A stretch of 64,000 bases of DNA from Branchiostoma floridae (lineage: Eukaryota; Chordata; Leptocardii; Amphioxiformes; Branchiostomatidae), in NCBI RefSeq assembly GCF_000003815.2, contig NC_049985.1:864117-928116 (forward strand), read 5' to 3'. The translations under genes were made by a program, and so were the position numbers. Shown here piece after piece: positions 1 to 12,776 of the stretch. Every line of letters starts with the position of its first letter. Position 1 is the stretch's first letter. Below the pieces are notes generated by a model. The model was not told the origin of the DNA. It did no database searches and saw only the letters and a program-made list of their open reading frames with translations.

Positions 1-309
1 TCGTCCATCAACAAAACACAAACAATCAAATAACATAAAGTCAACAAAAGTATAGGCAGGATGATGCAGTTTTGAAAAAGAATTACAAGTCGGTACCATT
101 TTACTGTGAGTTAAAGTACAGATGTGCAGTGGCTCGAGAATTAAACCTGGAGACACCGAAGCTTACACAAAACAATTTCCCGAGTTTGTACGAGGGAGGA
201 GACATGGTTACATGATGGATAGCCTTGCCATCCTCCATTTTGCCTTGTCACTTCCCCCTGTTTGGGTGCCGGAGGGTGACAAGTTTTCTGGTATTAAAGT
301 CATAAATCA

Positions 310-480
310 TCGGCAGTGTTTAGGTCCCTCCTGGGCAGACAGACAGGATGTAGCTATGACAGAAGCAGAAGTGTGGTGTTTAGTCCCCCCCCCCCATTTA
401 CAGATAGGATGCAGCTATGACAGAAGTGTTTGGGTCCTTTGTGGTTTATAGACAGATAGGATGTAGCTATGACAGAAGGA
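310..480. repeat. Short tandem repeat, about 65-80 bp, three copies
   Basis: The words ACAGATAGGATGCAGCTATG or ACAGACAGGATGTAGCTATG, then ACAGAAG, recur at about 340, 400 and 455. The spacer carries GTTTAGGTCC or GTTTGGGTCC. A C homopolymer lies inside the array. Confidence 0.75.
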
Positions 481-1039
481 CTTGCCTTAGTATCTCTGCC
501 TGTTGGCTCAGATCAGCTCCTTTCCAAGACATTTTAGTTTTTACACACACTGATTCAATTCTGTGATAGAAAGAAATTCTGGACTTAAAAAGCTTAACAT
601 GGAAACTTCCTTGGCTCACAAATTTTCAGGGAGTGGAAATATATTGAAGTTTTGTTACCCGCAGTCTGTTTTCATTTCGTCCTCTTTGCAAGATTTTATA
701 AAACGAATAAATATACCTGAGAACCAAACAATTGAATTATTGATGCCAAATCTGCTATATGTCAGACAAGAGAGATGGAGCCCTGTGTGTGGCAGATGAA
801 TCGATCCTGCGTTGTGTGATAAGCTGCTAGGAAAAGAACAAAAGATAAAGAAAGATCAAACTCTCTCATGTGTGGAAGTGACGTGGTACATATTTAGATT
901 TTGAGGAATTGATTTTTCTACATGATTGGGAATGAACTTACAATCGTTTTCCAAAGCTCCTAAAATGATTTGCAGATGCTTGCCTATCATTTTAAGACCA
1001 TAGCAGGTCGTTATCGGTAAATTATGGACTGGGAATTGA

Positions 1040-1480
1040 TCTTCGTTTGTTTTATTATAATAAGAAGTTTATTTGCAAGTTCGTGCCCGAGGGCTAATTG
1101 CAAGTACATGTACATGGTATACACATAGTGACAATGGACAGCCATAAATAATATTCTAATCTAATACTAGTGTTGGCTATTTCTAAACAGGTTGGGTTTG
1201 ACTTCTTTTTTGGAAGCAGAGGGAGACGAAAAGTCCCACATTTTCTAGAATTTGTGGGTTCTGCGATTTCAAGAGAAAAGTAGCTTTCTGTTCGTCTGTC
1301 AATGTGGGGAAGTTGGGATAATACTTTGTGACTTCTCTAAACAGAGTGATTCTTTCGGTTTCGTTGAATGAACATTTGGAAATGAAGTGTGTCTCGTCTC
1401 CCACTGCTTTAGATGTACAATATTTACAAATTAGGCAGTTAGACTTAGAAAAGGAATGTAAGATTGCAAAATAGATTTTT
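1040..1480 (-). mobile_element. LINE 3' fragment (non-LTR retrotransposon)
   Basis: On the minus strand an open stretch reads CLICKYC, then about nine residues, then DETHFISKCSF...ER..LF. This C..C...DE.HF...C pattern is typical of the C-terminal end of many LINE reverse transcriptase proteins. The 3' tail at 1050-1110 (reverse complement of TTTATTTGCAAGTTCGTGCC) recurs near 38000 and 40280. Only the last 100 or so codons and the tail are present, so the copy is dead. Confidence 0.7.
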
Positions 1481-2939
1481 TTGTATTATGGTCAGGGTGA
1501 TACAGTTATCAAAATAAGCTTAAATAAACTCATTGTACTATTTTTGAATAATACATTTAATATGTATTCCAGGTAGTAATAATTTGTTGGTCCTCAGGCA
1601 TGCAAGTTTAACGTACATGAAGACTAAATCATCAACTCATTAATTCATTAACTCCTATAAACTGATGTGAATACTTGACTGTCTGTCATTCTAACAGGTT
1701 TCTAGCAAGGATTTAATTTTATCGTACTCAACTTGGGAATGGCATGGTAGCGAAACAACCAATCAGAAAATTGGTGTGGAAAGGGGGCCTTGGCCCTTCC
1801 ACGGTGATATGTTGACAATGTAGAGTTAAAAGATGGCACTCTGTTAACATCACATGTAAATTGAAGGATTTATTGGTCAGTTTTCAATGGCATATCATCA
1901 TTTTTCATTGTTCAGACATTGATTAGACATTGTTGAACAAGCAAATGCACCACTTCACTAGTTAGAAATTAGCGTAGTGGCCCTTATTTTAGCGTAGTGG
2001 TCACAAATTTTAGCGTAGTGGCCCACTACGCTAAAATGCACTAGCTAGAACCCTTTCTAATCATACATGTATTCTGTCCCCTTGTATTTGTTTATTGGAT
2101 TGATGTACATGCAGACCTGACCCAGTTCTCGTGCATGGCACATTGTAATCAGACTGGCATCAAGGAGATTATTTGCTGCCATCATCACAGGATATCTCTG
2201 ATCAACTGTCTGTCAACTTGAATCCGCATGGGCAAACTGTCAAGGATAGATATCTCATTAGCAAGACTGCATCGTGCTTCTAGTTTCCACTCGTCGGTAA
2301 GGCCACACTGACTTGATTTTATGGATGACGTCTGCGCGCCCATTGAGGTTCGCCTGTTCTCCAAGAAAAAACTGTCCAGGGCTGTAACTGGCCCCTCCCC
2401 GTGAGGGCTGGCGAATGTTTGGCAGGCTGCTATAAGCGAGATTTAATCAGGCTATATATTACATATATTAATTGATTTGTTAAACTATATTTGAAAAAAA
2501 GACATTTTACAGAAATTAAGTATTAGATTGATAGTTGATAATCTGTGTTGGTAAAAGTCAATATGAACATTTTTGAATGTCATTTCCAACACTAGAAAAA
2601 AATCAATCAAACTATCAAATGGTTTATTGATTAAACAAGGGTCTGGCAGCCTAGGGATGAAAACATGTGTGTCTTATTGACAGAATCTCTACATCAAAAA
2701 TCTTAATCCAACATTCTTAATTAAGTTATGATGATTAAGCACAATGAAATGTGATAACACATCAAAATTAAGGCTGGTGTTGTTTTGACTGGCAAATAGA
2801 TATTTGGTTTTACATGAATCATCATCATCATGAATAGAAAGTAAAGCAATAAACAGCTCATCAGCTTTGTCATTTTGCTTTCATAGAGAATTTATTAAAA
2901 CATTAACAGCACTTGACTGTTGCGGAATGTAGTGGTGGG

Positions 2940-3350
2940 AATGATCGGTAAATTCATTTCCATTTTACATGTTTCCTCTCCGCGGCTGAAGCTTCCCCGA
3001 TGCGCTGCCGGCGATGCATTTGCCGAGGTTGCGACCCCACATTAATTATTCATCAGCTGCAGATGCAATTTGCTGGAGGAGTTTTAGCCGAGTCCGAGGA
3101 ACCGACTCCCTCATTTGTGTCAGCGAGGATTCCTCCCTTCTGATTTTACCCCCGGGATAGGGGAGAAATTGCGTGTATCATCCTCAAAGCCGCGTACGTG
3201 CGCCGGTTGTCGTTGGTTACCACCGTACGAGGCTGGATGTTTCTCCTGACGAGGACCGGATGCTGTTATCGCCAGGCGAGGTGGTTAGAATAGCGCTGCT
3301 CGACTTTGCAGGCGTCTGTCCGCCGCGCAATGAGGTAAAGATCACTCAGC
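2940..3350. promoter_or_regulatory. GC-rich block, candidate enhancer
   Basis: The block is CpG-rich against an AT-rich background and has no repeat signature. It contains ATTAATTATTCAT next to CAGCTGCAGATG, that is homeodomain-type and E-box-type sites. No coding exon with matching splice sites was found. Function is inferred from composition only. Confidence 0.35.
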
Positions 3351-5006
3351 CAATTTTCTGAATGGATGTTAACTAGCGGGAAGTCACTCCAGCCGCTTAA
3401 CTGGAAGGTGATGTGGTTTATTGGGTTATTTGGAGCTAGTTCAAGTAGCGGGGCCCTAACAGTCACACAATGATATTGAAGTGGTTCCGGGGAGGATAAT
3501 GTTACAGCCTATAAGGACTGTTACAAGCCACAAAAGGAAACATGATACAGCAATACAGCAGCTTGACAATGACCTTGATATTTCCAGTGCCAATCAGTAA
3601 TTCTGTGGCAGCGCTGATCATGGGTTTGACGTCTTGCTGTTTGCTGTCGTCATTCTCGTTTAACACTGATTAATGTTACTTAGAAAACCATCAATGTCAT
3701 GTAGCTAGCATTATTACATTGATGCATCAATAGCATTTAGCTGACTTGAATGTGTTATGATAGTATTGTTTTATCGTACCTTTCTTGCTTCGTGACAGGT
3801 TTTCTATAATCTATTTTTTTTAAAGGAGCATTTGCTAGATTCTATGGTGCGACTTTCTACAGCATGGAGGCTAAGGCTAATAGTTAGGGTGGGAAGGGTC
3901 TCAAAGTAGTTTGGGTAATGGGATGAAGTCTGCCATCTCTATACTAGTTACAGCTTGAAGTGTTGATCATTGTGAACTCTTGGGTATGGGGGTGAAGCTT
4001 GTCACCACTTATTCCTCCGTTACTGTCTGTATGGGTAAGTGGGTGAAGTCTGCCATCCCTGATTGCTCCGTTCCTGTAGGGATATAATGTTTATCTCCCA
4101 TGGCGTCCCAGCCACTTGTTACCTGTGCAGACCTGATCCCATAATCTGTGGATGTGGAGGCAGGAGCCAAGTATGTAGGTCAGGATTTATAGTCGTTACA
4201 GCATCGTAATGGTTCATCTGGTGTGTCAATATTCCTGTGTCAAGGGATGCTGGTTGAGATTCATTTTCTAAGGGAACAAAAGTTGAACAGTACAACTGCA
4301 GTTTTTTTTTTCAGAAAAGACATATGCAGTTTCATCTTGCATTGTTAAATTTTTTCAAGCAAAATACAAATTGTGTTTAATCGGTATTTTGATAGATTAG
4401 ACTCTTGTTAAATAAGAAAATTAATGATTGGTCTAATGGAATATACATTTGCAGGGTATTGCAGTTGTAAACTTCCAAGTATAAATAACATAAACAGCAA
4501 AATTCTACACAGATGCTTTTTATCCTGAACAGTTTTTTTCCAAAGTCCTGACTGAAGTTCTACCACTCAAGACTTGCTCCTTAAGCCATGTTATCTCATA
4601 TTAATAACATTTTACTTGTAGTAATTAGGTGGCGGATATCAGTGGAGTTTGAAGAGGACCCTTCAAAGATTGTTCAGAATTTTACATTCACTACTTCCTG
4701 CCTTCCAAGTTCCAGTAATTGTTTGAAGCTTCCAGCATGAATTATACACTTCTCAAGGTAGTTCCTTTAACTCAAGGCTTTTCCTTTAAATAAGGAATGT
4801 GGAAGTTCTTTCATAACAGGAAGGTAGACATGCCGGCATTACAGATGCAAATCACAAAGAGGCCCTCCTTTATTTTGCAATATACATGTTGATTTTCAGC
4901 ATCGCTTAGATTTCTATATTTAATTAAGTATCAATGCAAGACTCAAGGTTGCTCCTCTGCAAGGTAGGAATTTTGGAAGTTCTTTTATCACAGGAAGGGT
5001 TTTTCA

Positions 5007-5110
5007 GAATCTCTGTAGCTCAATTGGTAGCAGCCTCACAGTTGAGCTCATGGTTTTTGGTAATTTGGAGACGCCAGTTCGAAACCCGTAAAGGGTATGC
5101 TTGTCATAGC
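5007..5110 (+). mobile_element. tRNA-derived SINE trace
   Basis: TAGCTCAATTGGTAG at 5016 matches a tRNA A box, and CAGTTCGAAACCC at 5075 matches a B box. The region between them does not fold as a clear tRNA, and the 3' half is not followed by a proper acceptor stem. It is best read as a decayed tRNA-derived SINE head rather than a tRNA gene. Confidence 0.45.
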
Positions 5111-5994
5111 TGCTTTCGTTTTTTGGAAGGGACATAGAATTGGTCCTGTGTTCAAGAAGTTACCTTGAGCATACTACAACAGCGTCATTACTCAGATTGG
5201 TACTGCAAGGTGAATTATTTTCACAAATGGAAGACAACGCCTCCTGGCAACTTGCACCCAAACTGCAGCAGCTCTGCTCAGCTATTTGTCCTCAGAACCC
5301 AATCATCAGTTAGGAGGATTTAATTGCGGATGAGGTCCCAGTGCTGGGAGCAGAGGCACAGGTGGCTCTGCCTGTCGGCCTGTTATCTTTCCCATTAAAG
5401 ATGAGGCTTGTTGTTCCTCGGAGGACACGCTAACGTTATATTGGCAGGTCCCAGAAACACTCATAACGGTTTTATGGCTGTCTGCTATCAGGGAGTGAGG
5501 AATCCCTGCTGGGAACTGCCTGGCTTCATCAAAAGGAGGAGATGATATTGTCTGAATCACTTTCAGATGAAGACCTGATCTAGATATGAAGGTGGTATTG
5601 TTACCTGAGGTGAAACCAAAAATTTTTGATCATTTTCCAATCTCATTTCTATTTACTGTGTGTATTTGAATATAAGACTGAGGAGAGGCAAGACTTGTTA
5701 TTTGTGGCTGTGACTGCAAGATTTCTTACATGCAGGTTTTTCTTGTGCAATTTTTTCATGCACACAAAATAACTACCCAGTATATCAGGAGTATTTTAGT
5801 ATTAAGGCTGAGTCCACTTAGAAGCTTGTTCTTTAAGCTTGTGGTTTTAGACAGATTTCTTGTAATAAAGTATGTATTGTGTTTGGTTCATTTTGTTGAA
5901 AATTATGATGACACAAGATAGAATAATTGTCATGAGCACTCGATCAAAATTAAGAACAGATTTGCTTTCTGTTGACTGTCAGTGGCACTGTTTG

Positions 5995-6340
5995 AAAAAG
6001 TTAGTTAAATCCAAATTGAATGGTTCATTTTACAAAATCTTGGGCTCGCGCTGATTTCTGGAGTATTATTGAAGATTATAATCATATCACAGCGAGATTG
6101 AAGCCTCCCAATGCTGAGTAACTGTTGATGCAGACATAAGGACAGTTCTGCTTTCTGTGGGCCTTAAACTATCAGAGGCAAGTGTTGAAAATGTTAGGTT
6201 AACTCAATTGGTCATCAAAAATATTGGGCTACGAGCTGATATCTTGAAGTTATTGAAGATTATAATCATATCACAGCGAGATTGAAGCATTCCGATGCTG
6301 AGTAACTGTTGATGCAGACGTAACGACAGTTTACCGTTTG
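5995..6340. repeat. Tandem duplication, 184 bp period
   Basis: Two copies share GAAGATTATAATCATATCAC at 6071 and 6255, followed by AGCGAGATTGAAGC and TGCTGAGTAACTGTTGATGC. The best-kept core is about 90 bp; the flanks have diverged. Confidence 0.85.
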
Positions 6341-6690
6341 TGCGGACTGCCGGGGACGAGTGATTGATCAACTGTAGTCTGTTCCACTAATGGATTCCTG
6401 GAAGCTGGGTGTCGTTTGCGGGAGGGGGGCTGCCGGGGAATACCAATGAGGCGGCGGGAGGGAGATGGATCCGTAATGGCCGCCTCCAACGAGCTGCCGA
6501 GGTCACGGGGTCATCTTGGGAAGCGAAAGCTGGGAGTAAGGACTGCGCATACCGCCGCGGCGCTTATCGTGATGTGTTGATGCACGTCTGCTTCACGCCG
6601 CCTGTTACAGGTGTGCTCTCATCGGCTTGCAGAAGGAGTGGTTGGGTTACAGGAAGGCAGGGCTGTGCGGGATGACGTACCGCTCCCTCT
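6340..6690. promoter_or_regulatory. GC-rich block, candidate regulatory sequence
   Basis: The sequence is CpG-rich (GGGGCTGCCGGGGAATACC and GGCGGCGGGAGGG words) and lies directly after the 184 bp duplication. An 88-codon open frame crosses it but resembles no known protein. It could be an enhancer or a CpG-rich relic. Confidence 0.25.
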
Positions 6691-6699
6691 GGTGGTGAA

Positions 6700-7110
6700 C
6701 AATTTCCACGTCCTTCATGTTGTTGTTCTTTTGTAGGAAAGGTTGTGATACTTTCAAATCCACAGCAAACGCTGATGTCAAGCTCAGATTATTTGTGATA
6801 CCAGGATACGTTTTGGAGGATTGTTTATTTTAATGTTATACAATTTCCTTGTCTGTTATTTCTTGTCCTTCATATTGTTGCTCTTTTTTTCGGGGAAAGG
6901 TTTTACTTCCTTTAAATCTTTAGTGACCACTGGCAGCAAGATGAGATGATTTGGGATACTAGGGTTTATTTTTACAGGATTGTTCATTTTAATGTAGTAC
7001 TGTAACAGTTCCCATGCCTTTTATTACTTGTCCTTCATATAACAGTTGTTCTTTTTTGGAGGGAAAGGTCTTGATTCTTAAAAATCTTTAGCGCACTAAT
7101 GGCAGGGTGA
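6700..7110. repeat. Degenerate tandem repeat, about 160 bp, three copies
   Basis: GTCCTTCAT recurs at 6710, 6865 and 7030. Each is followed by a TTGTTCTTTT-type run, GGAAAGGT and AAATC(T)TTAG words. Copies are strongly diverged. Confidence 0.7.
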
Positions 7111-7358
7111 CATCATTTGTGTTAAGATGCAATTTATACAGGCCTGATAATTCTAGTGTTTTGCGATTTCTTTTCCTGACTTGTTTCTCATTTTCAGGAA
7201 AAATTGCAGTTCTTCAACATTTCTTTGTCAGATTTTTTAGAATAACAATGGTTACAGGACAAGACTTCTACACAAGGGATCTTCACATTCACTGCTCTCG
7301 AGTATTTCTAGTCTAATTTTTTAGGTCTAACGTTTTCCTGTGTTGTTGTTTTGCGCAG

Positions 7359-7445
7359 GAGATGACTGAGGTCGGCCCTCCTCTGACTGGGATCCACACG
7401 CCAATCAAGACTGACGTCTCCAAGTTTCCCTTCCCTGCAAACCAG
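7359..7445 (+). CDS. AFF: AFF family gene, internal exon with ELL-binding motif
   Basis: This 87 nt exon encodes 29 residues that begin EMTEVGPPLTGIHTP and end SKFPFPANQ. It lies between a TTTTGCGCAG acceptor and a CAG|GTAGGA donor. Vertebrate AFF1 and AFF4 carry the closely matching block EMTHSWPPPLTAIHTP...SKFPFP. In AFF4 this block is the short segment that contacts the ELL/ELL2 occludin-homology domain, tying ELL into the super elongation complex in the nucleus. The assignment rests on this motif, which I recognise; no search was run. The exon is a whole number of codons (phase 0 to 0). The earlier exons, with the N-terminal homology domain, must lie upstream of the window. One ancestral AFF gene is expected in a non-vertebrate, so it cannot be assigned to a particular AFF1-4 paralogue. 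Confidence 0.9.
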
Positions 7446-8108
7446 GTAGGAAACCCCTCCGTACTCCATTTCTGTATTCTATAATAAGCTGGTTCAAGGT
7501 TTGAAGTGCACATGCTCAATGTCCTTCACATGAAGGACCTTGGGTATTCAGACCCCTCCGTACTCAAGGCTAAAAAAATGTGTTTTCTGCAATAGGCTTG
7601 ATCACTGTTTTAACTGCTTATAAATGCACGAGGTCAAAGGTGAGATCCGCTCCATTTCAGGTCTAAAAATGCTTCAGTTCTGTCTGTTGTCCTACAATAA
7701 GACTGCTCACTGTTCCAAGTGCACATGCACAGTAAGGTGCATTGTGGGTAACATGTCAAAGGTTAAGGCTCCATACAGTTCTAGTCTGGACCATGCTTGT
7801 ACCATGTCTTACCAGGCTTGGATAGGGGCCTATTCTTTGACACATTACCCACAATGCATAAAACTGGGCATGAGCAGATTGAACCATGAATGAGTTTATT
7901 AAAAAAAAAGAAAAAACATGAATCATACAAACTCTGTATATGTTAAACTTGCATTATTGCAAGTTGTCCACATTTTTGTTGACTCTGCCATCTCAAAATT
8001 TCCCTGGATGTTGCTGGTTGGGACTATTTTGAGCTCTGGTATTACTACTAATTCTGTCAGCAAATTCCTGATGTGTACGCTTGGAAATATAGGTCATGAT
8101 TATCCTTT

Positions 8109-8130
8109 CATGGAATCCCGGGATTCCATG
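8109..8130. repeat. Perfect 22 bp palindrome
   Basis: The sequence is CATGGAATCCC followed directly by GGGATTCCATG. It is a perfect palindrome with no loop. Confidence 0.9.
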
Positions 8131-9476
8131 CCTCCTTCTCCTGTCTGGACTTATCGATCGCCTTTTCACGCTGACAAATCACTGCCCTAGTTTAACAACT
8201 GGTCTGCTTCGTGTTCGTGTTGCAAACAATTTACATCTGTTTTTGTGATATGATTTATTGATAATAAGTAAATTATTCAACTGCTGTTGATGTTTGTTGG
8301 GCTATTCCATTCTAGATTTGAAGGAGGGGGAAATAGAAAAGAAGTGAGAGAAAGGATGGTTTTTCTGTATAGCAGATTGAAATTTAGAAAGCAAGAATGG
8401 TCATATTGTACAACAAGTTGAAATTCAGAAATTACCTCCTACTCAACTTCTCAATGCAAGGAGCTTTTATCAACAGGCCTTGCTCAATGTTAGAAACACA
8501 TTTCACAAATGAAAAAAAATGATTAAAAAAGGTTGATCCAAAAGTAACTTTTAGTTTGTGCAAGTTGTTCTAACAACCAGAAGGGATTTGACAACAATTC
8601 TGTTAACCCTCCCCTCTACAATGGAATAGTCCATATCAAGGTCGATGACCTTTTGTAAAGCTGATAACGAGAGTGATTTTATCCAGTGCTCATGTTCTTG
8701 GCTGTGCTGTCGGATAATGGCGCCTCGCGAAGAAGATACTCTTTTTGTTTGATACAGAAAACATCAAAGCGCTCGCCCACCACCCAATATACTACCCTCA
8801 GAAATGGAGCAGTATGAAGTGTGGTACCAGCTGACTGCCTGTACGGTCTGTCTGTAATCCACTGTAATTCGACATGGTTTGATGTCAGTCAGTCTGGCAA
8901 TTAACACCTGTCACTGAGACAGGAGTTGATCAATCTGTAACTGTGACAAAGTAGGACGAACAAATGAACACCGTCAACGCTGGTAACACTGGCCTTGCCT
9001 AACCCTGGCTTTAAACTATGCTCAGTTCATTTAAATTCAAACCAGGAGCTGGCATAGAAAGGCTACACCAAAATAATTTCTTGGTTCTTGTGAAAGTCAA
9101 CCAAGAGGTCACGACAAAACATATGCCATGAGAAAAAATTGAGTCTCCCGTCATTCGCTGTGCCATTAGGTACAGACTTTCCCTTAGACTCTTCCTGTTA
9201 CGATTCCAATTCAGCAGGATCTTCTTAGATGAATAAAATTCAACAAATTTAGATTCAATCTTAAAACCCTTTGGATTTGAAAGAAATATGCTTAAGTGCA
9301 AAAACAGAATGATGACAATTCCAGATTTATGGCACACTCAGTTTTATGCCATTATACAGAGTCATATTCTTACCCTCTGCATTTATGATGTCCACTTGCT
9401 ATATTTCTCCCTTAAAATGTCCAACAAACAGGGAAACAAACTGGTAGGGCCGAAGTATTTTCCCTTAAACCATCCA

Positions 9477-9753
9477 CAGGGCTCGAAATACTCCCTGCAT
9501 ATGCAGGTAAGTGCAGGTAAAATTGGAGCTGTGCAGGTATTTCTGGTGTCCACCTGCACCTAACCTGCACTGGTCCATGTACTGGGTTTTATACACAAAA
9601 GACAAAATTAGAAAAAAATGTTTCATAAACAATTTTAGTATGATTCATACTTCCTAAACTCAGACTGGTGCAGGGAAAATCTGTCCGGTGCAGGTAATTT
9701 TCAATGTTACCAGCACCAGTGCAGGTATGCAGAAAAAAGCATTTCGAGCCCTG
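9477..9753. mobile_element. hAT-like MITE, GCTCGAAATA family
   Basis: The element begins CAGGGCTCGAAATAC and ends GCATTTCGAGCCCTG, so it has inverted ends with CAGGG tips as in hAT elements. Inside are GCAGGTA/TACCTGC words. The flanking 8 bp (ACCATCCA and AACCACCA) match only loosely, so the target duplication is uncertain. A related, larger copy is at 56175-57700. Confidence 0.75.
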
Positions 9754-9779
9754 AACCACCAACCATGGAAATAACCCTG

Positions 9780-10240
9780 CCTGGCCGGGGGTGTCTGTCC
9801 TACATTGTGCGATGACGAACGACGTGTCATCCCCTACACGGACAATCTGGTGCGCCCTGCTCTAGCATCATGCACGCCTGTCAGCCCGTCAGATGGGAAA
9901 CTGATAACCCCGGTCGCGGGGTCACCGGCGCCAGGCCGAGGGACAAAAAATCGCTCGGGTTCCCGGGGATGACACGTCAGCGATGCATCCATCTCTCCGT
10001 CTCTCCGCGTAAAGATTTCCTATACTCACCCTCCCGGTCTTAATTAACAACGGATTTGAAGAATTACCCCGGCCGGCGCTGTATAGAGACGCTGGTATTC
10101 ACCTCGGGGACGGACTTTCGCTGTGATTACGAGGGCCCAGATATACGGTCCGTCAGCGCACGGCCGTCGTTTAAGCGGTTGTTGGCTTCCTCGAGGCTTA
10201 TTCTGATGATGAGATATGATCTGAGTTCCCGTAATTGATT
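9780..10240. promoter_or_regulatory. Large CpG-rich block, candidate enhancer
   Basis: This is about 460 bp of non-repetitive, CpG-rich sequence between AT-rich flanks. It contains CTTAATTAAC and CGTAATTGATTGC as homeodomain-type sites, and GGATGACACGTCAGCGATGC. No exon with splice sites and AFF-like coding was found. Confidence 0.35.
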
Positions 10241-12412
10241 GCAGATTGCGCGTTCTTCATACATAGTGAACAATACAAGCGTTTTGTTGTGTGTAATTAG
10301 AGTTTTAACTTTATTATTTTCAATTTGCAAATCATAATTCTCTTAGGCACATGGCAGCCCCTTCGGCAACACAGATGATTTGGAATATATCAAATACTAT
10401 TGTCAATTACGTGTTTGATAAATGCAGTAAATATATAACTGACAAATTTTCACCAGAGATACTTAAATTAAACGTAATTTATAACCAACACAGTTTTAGA
10501 AACAGTTTTGATACTTCTTGTAAATGATGGAGCTGAACAATCAATTCTTGCGAGCGAATCAGTCCCTGTGACCTGTGATGATGAGAAGTATTGATTGATA
10601 GAAAAGCAGAGATAGTTTATCTCCGGTTTCAGTCCTGTATCTCTACCCCCTGTATTGCCTGGAGTGAACCTGTTAAAGAAATCAGGCATAGTGAGACCTG
10701 ATGCCACAAGAATTTATTTCTTTGGATCTCAGACATTTTAAAGTAAAAATTCATCAAGATGAAAGTAAAGGATGGGAGAAAAACTTGCAACTGCCCCCCC
10801 CCCCCCCCCAATTATTATGATATAGACTTTCCTTCTGGCACTGTTTTCACGTTTAAATTTTTGTGAGCTTCCATTTTAGCAAATCCTTTAAAAAATCTCA
10901 GAAGCAACAAATTGAGTCGTTGCAGCCTAACCAACAAAGTACAACACAGGAAAGATCAGTTAGTGATAGTTTTGTTAATGTGACTGTTAGGAAAACAGAT
11001 AAAAACTTGGCTAGTTGGTGCTGTCCTTGGTGCTGAAGGGACATTCCGATAGAAAAGTTTTTGTTGAACAGTTCCATAACCGGTTACCTGTGCTGTTGTA
11101 TGCCTACTGTACATACATTTATATACATGGACACCACTCTGAAGCATTATCAATGAATAAAAGTAAAACCAAAGTGTTTCCCTTTCATTTTCTTTTTGCG
11201 GGAAGCCAAACATGCCAGGCAATCCTAGTATCCTGACTGGCAAGTCTGAAAAATGGGGGAAATACAACTCAAGGGTGTTTCCTCTGCTGCCAAATGAAAG
11301 ACACGAAATCTTGTTCTCTTGTTCCTTGGAACAAACAAAAACTTACTTTAATTTGTACAGTCTAGATTTTAGGAAAGCCAAATTTCTCTCATGCTGAATT
11401 CTGTCTTCATACTGGCACAGATGAGATAATCTGTCAAGTTCAAAAAGAAAAGCGTTTTAGACAAAGACTTCGTTTGACAATGTTAATAATGAACAACAAC
11501 AAGAAGAAAGTATTTTGGGCCAAGTAAAGAATTTGAACCTTGAAACAGTTAAAGTTACACCATCAGGACTAATTAAGAGATTGTTCTCGGTAGTTCTCAT
11601 CTTCCTCCAAAGGACATATGTAAACACTATACCTTATCTATTCATGAGGAAGCCTCTGTAAGTTCTGTGCTGCCAGTTGGGCCCGCTCTGCCTGCCAAGC
11701 TTACAATCCGCTATCTTAATTGGAAAACTACACATCTTAACAGTACAATCTGTGCAGCACTCGCTAGTCATCAAGGCCCACACTTCAAGTAGGCGAGCAA
11801 GATGTACAAAAGAGGCGAGGAGGACCCTTAAGGGATGGAGATTTCCTTGGAACCTTGCCAGCTGCCTTGAGTGGGCTGTCTGGTGATTTGGGTTAATTGT
11901 TGCTCGTCTCGGATCTGAAAGTGGTTTGTTATCTCACGTTATTGGGTCTTCAGGAAAAAGATAAAATTCTATCATTCGTAACTTGAAAACATGTTTTTGA
12001 TTCTCCGTTTTGATGCTTGCATTTGTTTCTTGTTCCTCAAAGAACAAATGTACACCTCCCATTGAATTTCCAGCAGGTAATGGATCAAGGGAAGAGATGT
12101 TATCGCCGATATGTAAGAGTGAAATCCTGTTACCTTATCCCAGCCCTTGGGGGAGATGTGGCTATGATAACAGTTACCTTCTGATGCTATCACAGCTGGC
12201 TGCCTGTTGGGCATTCTGTTATCACACGTTTGGTTGTACTCATTTGCAGCTCTGTTGTAAGACATAAAATGTCCTTCTGTAGTTTTTAGGAAGGTAAAGA
12301 TGTCTTGTACAGACTGGGAAGAAAAATTCATCTGTCATCCAACATCTTACTTCTTAGTGAATATTCTTTTCTTCTCTGTACACATGTGATAGTAATGTTT
12401 AAAGCTCTGAAC

Positions 12413-12776
12413 CAGGGTTGTAGCCAGCACCTGTCCTTCAGTCCTTTGAAGGAATTTTGCAGCTGGGGACTGAAAAAAGTTTTCCCCGTTCCGTCCCCTG
12501 GGACAGACAAAATTGATATGTAAAGATATAAAAAAAACTGAAACCCATGTGTTCTTCTTCACCAAAACAGATGCCATGGAACAGCTTAGTCTACAAGCAA
12601 AATTTGCACCTCAAAATGCCGGAAATAGTGTTTCAGAGGGTCTTGCTTTTGAGATTTTCTGGGACCCAGACCCCCTAGAAATGACGCGCAACGTCACGCC
12701 ATGCCTTCGGTGCTCGATAGGATTCCCATTCAAAATCAAGGGTACTGAAAATGATTTCAGGCTGACTACAACCCTG
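12413..12776. mobile_element. hAT-type MITE, CAGGGTTGTAGCCAG family, copy 1
   Basis: The ends are CAGGGTTGTAGCCAGC and GCTGACTACAACCCTG. The flanks are CTCTGAAC and CTCCGAAC, an 8 bp target duplication with one mismatch. The copy at 54922-55282 is the same element in the opposite orientation. No transposase frame is present. Confidence 0.9.

Larger units (their letters stand above)
1..7358. other. AFF locus upstream of first visible exon (intron)
   Basis: No exon could be supported here. The stretch holds a small tandem repeat (310-480), a LINE tail (1040-1480), GC-rich blocks (2940-3350 and 6340-6690), a tRNA-like SINE trace (near 5010), a 184 bp duplication (5995-6340) and a 160 bp tandem repeat (6700-7110). 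A partial inverted repeat of TTTTAGCGTAGTGG words lies at 1965-2040. A three-copy degenerate repeat around GGGTGAAGTCTGCCATC lies at 3900-4070. A single end of the GGCC-type MITE family is at about 2300-2375. The rest is unremarkable AT-rich DNA. Confidence 0.6.

Noticed and set aside
5007-5110. Possible tRNA gene
   Set aside because: A and B boxes are present but the arms do not fold into a cloverleaf; a SINE trace is more likely.
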